Source: a virus
IMG/VR virus record: IMGVR_UViG_3300046535_000311
Coordinates: 1-47,257 of that record
Direction: 5' to 3' (one strand)
Length of the DNA: 47,257 nucleotides
Position numbers and translations under genes: made by a program. The notes beneath the pieces were generated by a model that was not told the origin of the DNA, made no database searches, and was given only the letters and a program-made list of their open reading frames with translations. Shown here in pieces: positions 40,052 to 47,257 of this stretch (its first letter is position 1; each line of letters opens with the position of its first letter).

Positions 40052-43000
40052 ATGGCTCAACAAGGCAACTTCGGCTTGGTGCGCGACGCTTTCGCGTCCC
40101 ACCCCTCAGATAGCTTGCAAAAGCTGGGCCTGGAAAGCAAGGGGAAACAGAACGGAGACTGGATCCCGGTCAAGTGCCCGCTCTGTGAGGATACTACCGG
40201 ATCCGCTAGCATATCATCCAAGAGCGGTTGGATAACGTGTCACCAATGCGGTCAGAAAGGTGACCTGTTTACATGGTGGGGGAAGAAGCATGGTTGCTCT
40301 GAGTCGAAGCCAATGGAGTCTTGCCAATCCTTGGCTAAGGCCCTTGGTGTTACCCTTCTTGATCGTAAGAAGGTGTCTAAGCCAAAGGCAAGAACAGTTG
40401 ACTTTGACTCAGAGCTTATCAACGAGTGTTGCCAAAGCCTGTTAGAAGATGAACAAGCCGCTCCACTTCGTGACTTCCTTACCCTCCGTAAGCTATGGAA
40501 CCCTCTCGCTATTGAACGCTACAAACTCGGGGCCTTCAATGGACAGATTGTTTTCCCTCAACATTACAGCGATGGCAGGCTCAAGCCTAGAGTCAGATTG
40601 TATAACCCTGGTGCGATTGATAAGTCTCCTTGGCTATTCTCAAAGAGCACAACAGCCGTTACGTCATCCTTGAACTTCTGGCCATACCATGGCAAAGAAA
40701 AACTCAAAGAAAAAGACATCATCTTGCTTTGTGAAGGAGAGTGGGATGCTCTTAGCGCCATTGTTAGGCTTGAACTCCCCAACGCTGGATACGTGGTGTC
40801 AACCTGGACTGGTGGTGCAGGTTCAGCCATCCCTGGAAACGCTATACCTGAACAATGGCATGGTCATGAAGTATGGATCGTATACGATAACGATACGTTC
40901 CAAGGACCGAAAGAAGAAGATCATCGCTCGCCTGACACTCGCAGACACACCGAGATGATGCGTAGGCGCAAAAATCTCATAGATGGGGTAGCGCGCCAGT
41001 TTCATTCCGTCAAGTGTGATGTGAAACTTCTATCGGTCCCGATAGATCCTCTGGTCAAATGGGGCGGCGATCTCAGGGATTGGGTAAACGAGCATGGTGA
41101 TGATGCAGACATCACCACCATACCGCGTTACTCGCTAAGCGAAGTTACCGCTGCCATCAAGTCTCGTATTTCTGTTCCATTCGACAAGGCAAACGAACAT
41201 CTATACGAAGAAGTATCGGTATCATGTCAGGTCTCAGCGATCAACATGAACGATCTTGTGTTCGCTCGCTACTCACGGGTGGATTGTGACCGAGGGACCA
41301 AGGCTTGCTGCCAGCAATGCAGGGTGCCTGACCTAGCACCCGAAGGGATCATGGACTGGCGCGGTCATGAAGAAGCCCTGGCGATCGCCTACACACAGCG
41401 TGACTCTGACAAATGGCTTATCGAAAACTTCTTTGGCAAGCCTAGAACCTGCACGCCATGTCAGCTTCACACCATCAAGGGTGACTCTGGCGCCATCTGG
41501 TCAGCCGGTGCGCCAGAAGGAGAAGAGTCACAGAAGGTGTTGGAGATAGTCAGTAGCCAACAGCCACCGTTGTCTGGTGAGATGTCAATCGATGGAGTGG
41601 TGTATCCAAACAACAAAGGTCTGGTAATCCTTGCCAACAAGATCATTGCCACTGATAAGAAGTATGTAGATCTGGACAAGCTCAAGAACAGGCTCTTAGA
41701 TCTGACGCCTCACAAGGCTTCACACTTGAAAGAGATAGACGACTATCTTATCCGTCGTGAACTAGATATCTCTAATCATGTAACCAAGATCTATGGGCGA
41801 CATGATATCCATCTTACCATGGAACTTGTAGCGCACAGTGCGCTATGGATGGACTACAATGGAAATAAAGTCAGAGCTTGGTTGGACGCTACTATTGTCG
41901 GTGCTACCAGAACAGGTAAATCGGTCACAGCTAGACGATACCTGCAATGCGTTGGGGTTGGGCAGCATTTTGTTGTTATGGACAACTTCAGCCGGGCAGG
42001 TCTCACTATGGGCGCTGTTCAAGTCAACGGACAACAACGAGTAAGGCCAGGACTGTTTCCTAGAAACCATGGTAGAATGGTTGTTCTTGATGAAGCTCAC
42101 CTTATGGTTAGCCACCAAGGAGAACCTGTCTTTCCCATACTCCAAGGCGCCCGAGACGTTGGCAGGGTCGATGGAGCCAAGGTCTACGGCTCGCAAACGC
42201 TGCCGGGAGCGGTCAGGTTGGTCACCATCGCCAACTGGCTCGACGGGTCCAAGCACAGCTTCGCCTTCCCCTGTGAGCACTTCCTGCGCCTCTATGGCTC
42301 ACCGGAGGCCATGAGCCGGTTGGACTTTGGCATCATTGTTGATGAGTCAGACGATGAACAAGGACCAAGTGAAGTTGCACACGAATGGAACAAAGAACTG
42401 CTCCAGGCTACACTACTTAGAGCATGGAACATGGACAGCAAGTCTATCCATGTTGACGATGATGCAATCAGACTTGCAGTTACTTACTGTCAAGAAGAAT
42501 GGGCTCATCGATTCAATGAAGGGTTTCCTCTGTTCACCAGGAAAGAGAAGCCGATCTCTGTCGTGCGCATCGCCATTGCAATAGCCAATCTTACAATGTC
42601 TCATGTAACAGGAGATCTGTCTACATGCCACGTTCGTAAGGTCCATGTAGAGTGGGCTGCACAATGGCTGGAACATACCTGGGAACAGACTGGTTACGAC
42701 AACTACAGTAGCACAACGTTCGCTTCCGAGAAGCTTGACAACCCGATCAAAGCAGAGGCACAGCTTATCGTTCCGCTAGAGATCAAGGATCCTAGGCATG
42801 CAGTAACTACGCTGTCAGCCATGATTGGTGTTCGCAATAGAGACGAGTTGCGCAACTACTGTGGCATGGAATACCAAGCCTTCGAACGTTGGCTTACCCA
42901 TTGCATCAGATCTGGCGTGTTTGAGATAGCCAGGACTGGAGAATACGGGAGCAAGGTCAGAATCAAGCCAACGAAGGGTGGGGACGAACTGATCCGTAAG

Positions 43001-43201
43001 CTTGTCCACCTGTCGTCAGGTTTCCCCGAAAGCTGGCACCCTAGATTCCGTCAGATGGAAATGTGGTTCAGGTCTGGATGTCAAGATAGCAACCGTCCAA
43101 AGGTTACCCCTCTGGACACACCATTGAACCTACTCACCAATGAGTGGATACGATGTGACAGCAGCCAGGATCTTGGTCAAGAACCGATCCCTATGGGATG
43201 A
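40052..43201 (+). CDS. Primase-MCM fusion: zinc-finger/TOPRIM primase with MCM-like AAA+ helicase (1,049 aa)
   Basis: The ATG at 40052 is the first downstream of the hairpin region and leads directly into a CPLC...CHQC zinc finger (residues 42-66). A TOPRIM core with EGEWDAL (228-234) and VYDNDT follows. A second zinc module lies mid-protein (CCQQC, then CTPC). The AAA+ part has GATRTGKS (617-624), then FSRAGLT and a RPGLF segment aligning with MCM's AAGLT and EAGAL elements. It also has DEAH (680-683), sensor-1 Asn728 in VTIAN, and MSRLD (754-758) in place of MCM's LSRFD arginine finger. A winged-helix-like C-terminus ends it. It would prime and unwind DNA. A G+C-rich block covers 42150-42320. 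Confidence 0.85.
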   Translation: MAQQGNFGLVRDAFASHPSDSLQKLGLESKGKQNGDWIPVKCPLCEDTTGSASISSKSGWITCHQCGQKGDLFTWWGKKHGCSESKPMESCQSLAKALGVTLLDRKKVSKPKARTVDFDSELINECCQSLLEDEQAAPLRDFLTLRKLWNPLAIERYKLGAFNGQIVFPQHYSDGRLKPRVRLYNPGAIDKSPWLFSKSTTAVTSSLNFWPYHGKEKLKEKDIILLCEGEWDALSAIVRLELPNAGYVVSTWTGGAGSAIPGNAIPEQWHGHEVWIVYDNDTFQGPKEEDHRSPDTRRHTEMMRRRKNLIDGVARQFHSVKCDVKLLSVPIDPLVKWGGDLRDWVNEHGDDADITTIPRYSLSEVTAAIKSRISVPFDKANEHLYEEVSVSCQVSAINMNDLVFARYSRVDCDRGTKACCQQCRVPDLAPEGIMDWRGHEEALAIAYTQRDSDKWLIENFFGKPRTCTPCQLHTIKGDSGAIWSAGAPEGEESQKVLEIVSSQQPPLSGEMSIDGVVYPNNKGLVILANKIIATDKKYVDLDKLKNRLLDLTPHKASHLKEIDDYLIRRELDISNHVTKIYGRHDIHLTMELVAHSALWMDYNGNKVRAWLDATIVGATRTGKSVTARRYLQCVGVGQHFVVMDNFSRAGLTMGAVQVNGQQRVRPGLFPRNHGRMVVLDEAHLMVSHQGEPVFPILQGARDVGRVDGAKVYGSQTLPGAVRLVTIANWLDGSKHSFAFPCEHFLRLYGSPEAMSRLDFGIIVDESDDEQGPSEVAHEWNKELLQATLLRAWNMDSKSIHVDDDAIRLAVTYCQEEWAHRFNEGFPLFTRKEKPISVVRIAIAIANLTMSHVTGDLSTCHVRKVHVEWAAQWLEHTWEQTGYDNYSSTTFASEKLDNPIKAEAQLIVPLEIKDPRHAVTTLSAMIGVRNRDELRNYCGMEYQAFERWLTHCIRSGVFEIARTGEYGSKVRIKPTKGGDELIRKLVHLSSGFPESWHPRFRQMEMWFRSGCQDSNRPKVTPLDTPLNLLTNEWIRCDSSQDLGQEPIPMG

Positions 43202-43391
43202 GTTCGACCGCCAATACAACCGGCTAAGATCGAAGAAGGATGCAGCCAGCGAAAGCTGTTGGCAATCTTGCCAACAGCTTGAGTCTTGGATTCGGGAGAA
43301 AACAGCTAAGCGTCCTATCACTCCGATTGAACTGGATAACATCTTCATCGCTGCAAGGAAGAAGATGCATTCTATCTTGCTGGCATGGTAA
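43140..43391 (+). CDS. Small helical protein (83 aa)
   Basis: It overlaps the end of the primase-helicase gene by 62 bases. It is a basic helical protein with CWQSC (about residue 40) and ITPIELDNIFIAARKKM. No family was recognised. It is directly coupled to the resolvase gene (ATGGTAA overlap). Confidence 0.5.
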   Translation: MSGYDVTAARILVKNRSLWDEFDRQYNRLRSKKDAASESCWQSCQQLESWIREKTAKRPITPIELDNIFIAARKKMHSILLAW

Positions 43392-43819
43392 ACAACCTGT
43401 CTCATAGAATGACCAACAAACTTGAAGCGGACTTCCGCGCTGTTGCTAGACAACTCTATGACATGCAGATTGCCTACATCTTCAAGGTTCCTGAAGAGAT
43501 GCAGCAGACGCCATGTGACTTCTTCGGTTTCACTACTAATGGGATTGCAATCCTCATAGAGTGCAAACAAGTCAACAGGAATGCATTACCGATTGGTGTA
43601 TCCAATGGGTTGGCGCCACACCAATGGATTCACCTACGTCAAGCCCATCGTTGTGGCACGCACGCCTTCCTGATCTGGCGGCGCGGCGAGGAAACGGCCG
43701 TGCTCCCCTTCTCCGTATGCCTGGAGCTAACGGAGGATAGGAAGTCGATTGCGTGGTCGGACGCCAAGCGTTACGTATGCAACAGCTTGCAGACTGCTTT
43801 TATAGAGCAGCTTTCTTGA
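43385..43819 (+). CDS. RecU-like Holliday junction resolvase (144 aa)
   Basis: The nuclease core reads PCDFFGF (Asp45) and AILIECK (Glu59, Lys61). An upstream Glu14 in NKLEADF completes the E-D-ExK pattern of RecU/PD-(D/E)xK resolvases. LAPHQWIHLRQAHRCGTHAF is the family's HQ...L....GG-like segment. It would cut branched DNA before packaging or in recombination. An in-frame ATG at 43409 is an alternative start. Its end overlaps the convergent sigma-like gene by 20 bases. Confidence 0.8.
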   Translation: MVNNLSHRMTNKLEADFRAVARQLYDMQIAYIFKVPEEMQQTPCDFFGFTTNGIAILIECKQVNRNALPIGVSNGLAPHQWIHLRQAHRCGTHAFLIWRRGEETAVLPFSVCLELTEDRKSIAWSDAKRYVCNSLQTAFIEQLS

Positions 43820-44348
43820 TGTGCAGCCTTAGCGTGTCGTAGGCCAAGTTGGTCGCGCGCGATGCAGCGCGAACCCCTCCACAAGCGGCCACCAAGCGTA
43901 GCACGGGGGCAGCGTGCTGATCCTCAGCGCGCTGCCGGCCACCTAGCCGCTTCTCCAGCTTGGCTATCAGTGAATCGAAGTCCATCTTGGCTTCGATTTC
44001 CTTCAGGTCACGACGCCATTTCTCATCAGGAATGATGTCGTTCTTTGGCATTGCATCTGCCTTCAGATAGTTTACCTGATGAACTATCTTTCCATTCCTT
44101 TTCCTTATGCGAGAAGGGCAAAGCTTGCTTCGAACGTAGTCTAATACGCCGTAGTAGACTTGCAGCTTTGCATACTTCGATCGCTTTGACTCATCAACAC
44201 GAGAGTCACCTAGCATCTTGATGCCAAACAACATACCTTGTTGTGCAGCATCTTCACGATCGTATTGGTGTAGCGTATACTTTCTAGCATAGATCCATGC
44301 TAGTCGGTATAGCTCTGCAATCTCAGGGGATCCAAAACTCCACTGCAC
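43800..44348 (-). CDS. Sigma-factor-like protein (182 aa)
   Basis: It starts at GTG (44348). Residues about 10-75 resemble sigma region 2: LAWIYARKYTLHQYDREDAAQQGMLFGIKM is the counterpart of the EDLxQEGxxGL core helix. YAKLQVYYGVLDYVRSKLCP follows as the -10-binding helix. The C-terminus has a helix-turn-helix (CGGVRAASRATNLAYDTLRL) like region 4. Small size is usual for phage sigma factors. It would redirect host RNA polymerase, probably to late promoters. It is the last gene of the leftward unit and overlaps the convergent resolvase. Confidence 0.65.
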   Translation of the reverse strand: MQWSFGSPEIAELYRLAWIYARKYTLHQYDREDAAQQGMLFGIKMLGDSRVDESKRSKYAKLQVYYGVLDYVRSKLCPSRIRKRNGKIVHQVNYLKADAMPKNDIIPDEKWRRDLKEIEAKMDFDSLIAKLEKRLGGRQRAEDQHAAPVLRLVAACGGVRAASRATNLAYDTLRLHIKKAAL

Positions 44349-44904
44349 TAGTCACCAACAATCCAACTTGGTTTTCGCCAGGAGCAAGGATGCCACCTTG
44401 GATGTAGAATCTATGTCCAGACATTGGTTGAGTAACAAGCATGTTCATGTCAACCGATCCACCGACTGACCTGAATGCTCCCACTGTCTGACCAGGGACT
44501 ACAAAGAACGTGTTACCGATTGGCACCTGAAGTTGACATCCTGGAGCGCCGGCAGAGGTTAGCTCTACAGGAGTTGCCAACAATCGATCACTCATGTTGA
44601 ATACCCATGTGTATGATCGACGCGGTGGACAATACGCAGTGAAGAAGGTTGCCTTCAGCGAGCCGCCTACAGCCGGATGCTGGTCCGGGACGTAGACGAT
44701 CGGGTTGGCTCCGTGCTTGGGCTTGCAGGCCGTGCTCGGGTAGACGTTCACGGCGCGCGGCTGGAGCGATGCAGGAGCCGGAGTAACCGTTGCCTTCAGA
44801 GCAACTGCCGGGCTTGGAGTTGCAGTTTGACAACCTACCAATAGGTAGATGATGATTGCCCAGCAAGCTGCACTGAACAACAATCCAAACCAAATGCCTC
44901 TCAT
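44323..44904 (-). CDS. Membrane/lipoprotein-like protein (193 aa)
   Basis: The ATG at 44904 forms an ATGA overlap with the upstream gene. Residues 1-24 are a hydrophobic signal or anchor ending in LLVGC, a good lipobox with Cys25. A Thr/Pro/Ala linker follows, then a beta-rich domain ending in VEFWIP. It could be an outer-membrane or spanin-like lysis protein, or a surface lipoprotein such as a superinfection blocker. Neither can be shown. A G+C-rich block lies at about 44670-44760. Confidence 0.55.
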   Translation of the reverse strand: MRGIWFGLLFSAACWAIIIYLLVGCQTATPSPAVALKATVTPAPASLQPRAVNVYPSTACKPKHGANPIVYVPDQHPAVGGSLKATFFTAYCPPRRSYTWVFNMSDRLLATPVELTSAGAPGCQLQVPIGNTFFVVPGQTVGAFRSVGGSVDMNMLVTQPMSGHRFYIQGGILAPGENQVGLLVTSAVEFWIP

Positions 44905-45173
44905 CGGATTGTCGGAACCGATAGAGTCGGATTCTTCGCTTGCAGCAGTTCTACCCATTGCTGCATATCCCTTGATGTCCAACGGTCACGTAGTTCTTTG
45001 ATAGTGTTCTTCACTTCTTCAAGACCGTTAGCTAGTTCCCTGTTAGCAAACTTCACTTCTTGGAAGTTGCTATTGATCCAAACCGCGCCAGCAGCAAACA
45101 TGAGTATAGCTGATACAGCTACACTGATTGGAACCCATGTTTGTGGGGAAAGCTTCACGGCAGGTTCCGCCAT
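44901..45173 (-). CDS. Holin-like small membrane protein (90 aa)
   Basis: A short cytoplasmic-type head is followed by one transmembrane segment (VPISVAVSAILMFAAGAVWI, residues 13-32) and a charged coiled-coil tail. This is like XhlA-type holins or phage membrane adaptors. It is clustered with two lipoprotein-like genes, so a lysis cassette is possible. No endolysin gene was recognised nearby. Confidence 0.55.
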   Translation of the reverse strand: MAEPAVKLSPQTWVPISVAVSAILMFAAGAVWINSNFQEVKFANRELANGLEEVKNTIKELRDRWTSRDMQQWVELLQAKNPTLSVPTIR

Positions 45174-45175
45174 GG

Positions 45176-45538
45176 TTACGCTGGATTCACAGGAGAAGGA
45201 GCAACCAATGCAGCGACCTTCTTCAGAGCAGTTTGGTCAAGTCCCATCTGAGCAAGCTGATCGATGCTCCTTGTGCGATTCAAGAAGGAAACGCCAACGA
45301 TGCCACCAAGCAGCGTTCCTACTCCACCAAGAATGCCGCTCCAGTTGATGCCACCACCACCGATGCCAGCCAGGACTTCATGGATGACAACCTTGAGTTG
45401 CGCTGCCTGTTCTGGCGTAATGGTGTGGTTGGTCACCATTGCGTCAACTCCTTCATCAAGAGCAGGTTCAGCAGTGAGCGCCGCTGTCGTGCATGCAGCG
45501 AAGATGAAAAGGATTGAGAACAGGATGATCTTCTTCAT
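45176..45538 (-). CDS. Lipoprotein-like small membrane protein (120 aa)
   Basis: The N-terminus (MKKIILFSILFIFAACTTAAL) is a signal peptide with a near-lipobox Cys at residue 16. A second hydrophobic Gly-rich segment lies at about residues 68-86 (ILGGVGTLLGGIVGVSFL). The ATG overlaps the giant gene's stop by 4 bases. It may be a holin or spanin-like partner in lysis. Function is inferred from layout only. Confidence 0.55.
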   Translation of the reverse strand: MKKIILFSILFIFAACTTAALTAEPALDEGVDAMVTNHTITPEQAAQLKVVIHEVLAGIGGGGINWSGILGGVGTLLGGIVGVSFLNRTRSIDQLAQMGLDQTALKKVAALVAPSPVNPA

Positions 45539-47257
45539 TGGTTGACTCGACTGAGGAAGTTGCGGGCAAGGTCCGCGGCCCGCTCGTTTGCTTCGGACCT
45601 TGGCATTGTCCCCTCACGGGCACGTTGCATCAAGTCGCTGATGGTCTGCTTGGCCCGCTGAAGCTGTTGGTGTAGCTGGTGGTCCTGTGCAGCCGGGTGC
45701 TGCCCTGCGGCCTTGGCCGAACCGATCCGCTGCTCCACGTCGGCCGACAGCTTGAACAGTTGGTCCACGCTCCGCGACTGACGGAAGGGTTCAGTGAGGA
45801 AGCTGCCGGCGATCGGTATGCGCGACGGCGAAACCTCTCCGTGAGCCACGCCGGCAAGCTGTGCCATCGTGGTGGCCAAGTCTTCTGTGCGTCCAACGAT
45901 GCCACCAGTGAACCGATCGATCTGATGCTCAGCCATCATCGGAGAGATGTCGTATCCGACAAATCCCAAGGCTTGAGCTACCATCTTGCCATACCATCTG
46001 GTGTATGCAGTCTGTTGATCGATAGGCTTTCGGTTCTCTCTCATCCATGCAGGAACGATATCCTTGCCAGTGAAGAAGTCATGGTTGGATATGCCTTCAA
46101 CAAGTGGACGCATGATCGATGGCATCCATTGTGATGGCAAAAAGGACTGGACAACATCCATCATGGTGTTGGCTACACCAATAGGATCTTGTCTATTAGC
46201 TTGTTCAAGGATCAGTTCTGGAATCTTGGCGAATACCTTGCCGATTTCGAATGGTAGTGGGATCCGCAAAGGAGTTCCCAATCCAAGGTCAAGGTGCAAG
46301 AAGTTGAACCGTTCGTAGTCTGGTAGTTCACGGAACCATTTCTTATCCTGGTTGAGCCACCATAGTGCCATGGCTGGCATGCCAATACCAACCATGCCTC
46401 GGATAAGTGCCCGAGATCGGGCACTTGCTCCATATGCTCCTCCAAGAGTCTTGGCAAAGCGTGCCGATCCTGCAATGGATGCAGTGAAGTATGGCACCAT
46501 TCGATTCAGGACGCGAGCAAGAACGCCTGCACGGGTGAAGTTAGCGGTAATCTCCTTGGCTGCTTCCAAGCCAAGCATGTTGGCTTCGAACTCACTTGCG
46601 TTGGTGTTCTTCAGTGCATTGTCTCTTGCTGTCTTGAATGCACGGAAGCGCAACACTTCTTCACCAGTGCCAAGCATGTCGGCCAACTTGCCGTATGCAT
46701 GCTTGATGATATTCTTGACGGAACGCTCACGGCCAAGCAGTTCCGCTGCCGTGCGCCCGGCTGCAATCTCTCCAGCAAAGTAAGTGGTTCCCTTGCCGCC
46801 AATGTTCTCGAACAAGTCAAGTTCAGGACTACCCTTCATCACTTCAAGCGATGTAGCGATAGCCTTACCAGCAGCCGAGAAGATGCCAAGTGGCATACTC
46901 TCTTCTGAGTAGAGGTAGAAGGTAGCCGTGTCGCGGACGATGTTCCTGGCCACGAAGCCGGGAGCCAGCACGGTAGCGCCAGCACGAAGCGCCTTGCTCG
47001 GGATGTCGATAGCTGCTTGGATGAACGATGGCAGCTTGTCGATTATCATCTGTGGTTGATCTACACCCATGAGCATATCATAGGTGTCAACATCAACCTC
47101 ATACCATTGTAGTGTATGATTCATCCTCTCAGCTTGACCCTGAGCAAACAGAGTTGGCAACTCTTTTATGTCTGCATCAGTGAAGTGAGGAGTGAATGCA
47201 ATGATCGGCTTGCTACCTTTTGGCATCACTGCTTGAGAGAACATGGTAAGCGATCCG
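45535..47257 (-). CDS. Giant polyvalent virion protein, C-terminal part (from codon 1,358 of 1,877)
   Basis: This is the continuation of the gene starting at 4073. Bases 47096-47257 duplicate 1-162. Within it, from about residue 1400, an LPD38-like region is recognisable: VARNIVRDTATFYLY, a long helical stretch, a FTRAGVLARVLNRMVPYFTAS segment, and hydrophobic helices around MPAMALWWLNQ. Further motifs are LRIPLPFEIGKVF and a FLPSQWMPSIMRPLVE stretch. LPD38 is a family of polyvalent-protein-associated domains typical of giant phage proteins. The tail is a charged coiled coil. It ends with a TGA overlapping the next ATG. Confidence 0.85.
   Translation of the reverse strand, partial: GSLTMFSQAVMPKGSKPIIAFTPHFTDADIKELPTLFAQGQAERMNHTLQWYEVDVDTYDMLMGVDQPQMIIDKLPSFIQAAIDIPSKALRAGATVLAPGFVARNIVRDTATFYLYSEESMPLGIFSAAGKAIATSLEVMKGSPELDLFENIGGKGTTYFAGEIAAGRTAAELLGRERSVKNIIKHAYGKLADMLGTGEEVLRFRAFKTARDNALKNTNASEFEANMLGLEAAKEITANFTRAGVLARVLNRMVPYFTASIAGSARFAKTLGGAYGASARSRALIRGMVGIGMPAMALWWLNQDKKWFRELPDYERFNFLHLDLGLGTPLRIPLPFEIGKVFAKIPELILEQANRQDPIGVANTMMDVVQSFLPSQWMPSIMRPLVEGISNHDFFTGKDIVPAWMRENRKPIDQQTAYTRWYGKMVAQALGFVGYDISPMMAEHQIDRFTGGIVGRTEDLATTMAQLAGVAHGEVSPSRIPIAGSFLTEPFRQSRSVDQLFKLSADVEQRIGSAKAAGQHPAAQDHQLHQQLQRAKQTISDLMQRAREGTMPRSEANERAADLARNFLSRVNQ
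47096..47257. repeat. Terminal overlap, right copy (matches 1-162)
   Basis: This is the second copy of the end overlap. Differences from the left copy lie at the positions equivalent to 15, 17 and 36, all silent in the giant gene. Removing one copy gives a circle of about 47,095 bp. Confidence 0.9.

Noticed and set aside
5743-43735. Strictly polar (one-direction) GCTNACGGAG motif
   Set aside because: Reverse-oriented copies exist at 37022, 40484 and 45837, so the signal is enriched but not strictly oriented.
43793-43820. Terminator between the convergent resolvase and sigma-like genes
   Set aside because: There is only a 5-6 bp stem (CTGCT/AGCAG) with a short CTTTCTT run, inside overlapping coding ends. 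Too weak to call.

Overview
The window reads as one complete tailed-bacteriophage genome assembled as a circle. Bases 1-162 are repeated at 47096-47257 with three differences, and a giant late gene runs through that junction in frame, so the unit genome is about 47,095 bp. It carries a large terminase, a portal, an SU10-type major capsid protein, P22/T7-like short-tail proteins and a phage-type replication module. No rRNA, tRNA, CRISPR array, insertion sequence or integrase was seen. A short-tailed (podovirus-like) lytic phage of an unidentified bacterium is the best reading. The mismatches in the end overlap, plus two small genes broken by one-base changes, suggest an environmental population assembly.

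Late region, minus strand, about 29.2 kb down to 1 and on from 47.26 kb down to 43.8 kb. It reads as one long, tightly overlapping transcription unit. Three small unknown genes are followed by a probable small terminase, then six sugar-transfer-like genes placed on both sides of the large terminase. Next come the portal, scaffold, capsid with two zinc-ribbon genes, a lectin-like protein, tail adaptor and propeller proteins, a repeat-bearing fibre and two internal virion proteins. Then comes a 1,877-residue polyvalent protein with a HEWGH zinc-protease motif and a C-terminal LPD38-like region. A lipoprotein/holin-like cluster and a sigma-factor-like gene close the unit.

Control region, 29.2-34.1 kb. 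It has a mostly non-coding switch segment holding a frameshifted small gene, a leftward DUF932-type gene with a terminator buried in the convergent gene, and a divergent promoter pair. That pair is a 20-bp inverted repeat with extended -10 promoters placed so that transcripts should begin at the ATG, around repeated GATACAAC operator-like boxes. Rightward from it run seven small genes, then a strongly folded RNA region (33735-33991) ending in a terminator.

Replication region, plus strand, 34.1-43.8 kb, starts at a TTGACA promoter. It encodes a SNF2 helicase, many small zinc-ribbon proteins, a methyltransferase, two candidate ssDNA-binding proteins, one polypeptide combining a zinc-finger/TOPRIM primase with an MCM-like AAA+ helicase, and a RecU-like resolvase. 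No DNA polymerase, RNA polymerase or recognisable endolysin gene is visible, so host polymerases are probably used, perhaps redirected by the phage sigma factor.
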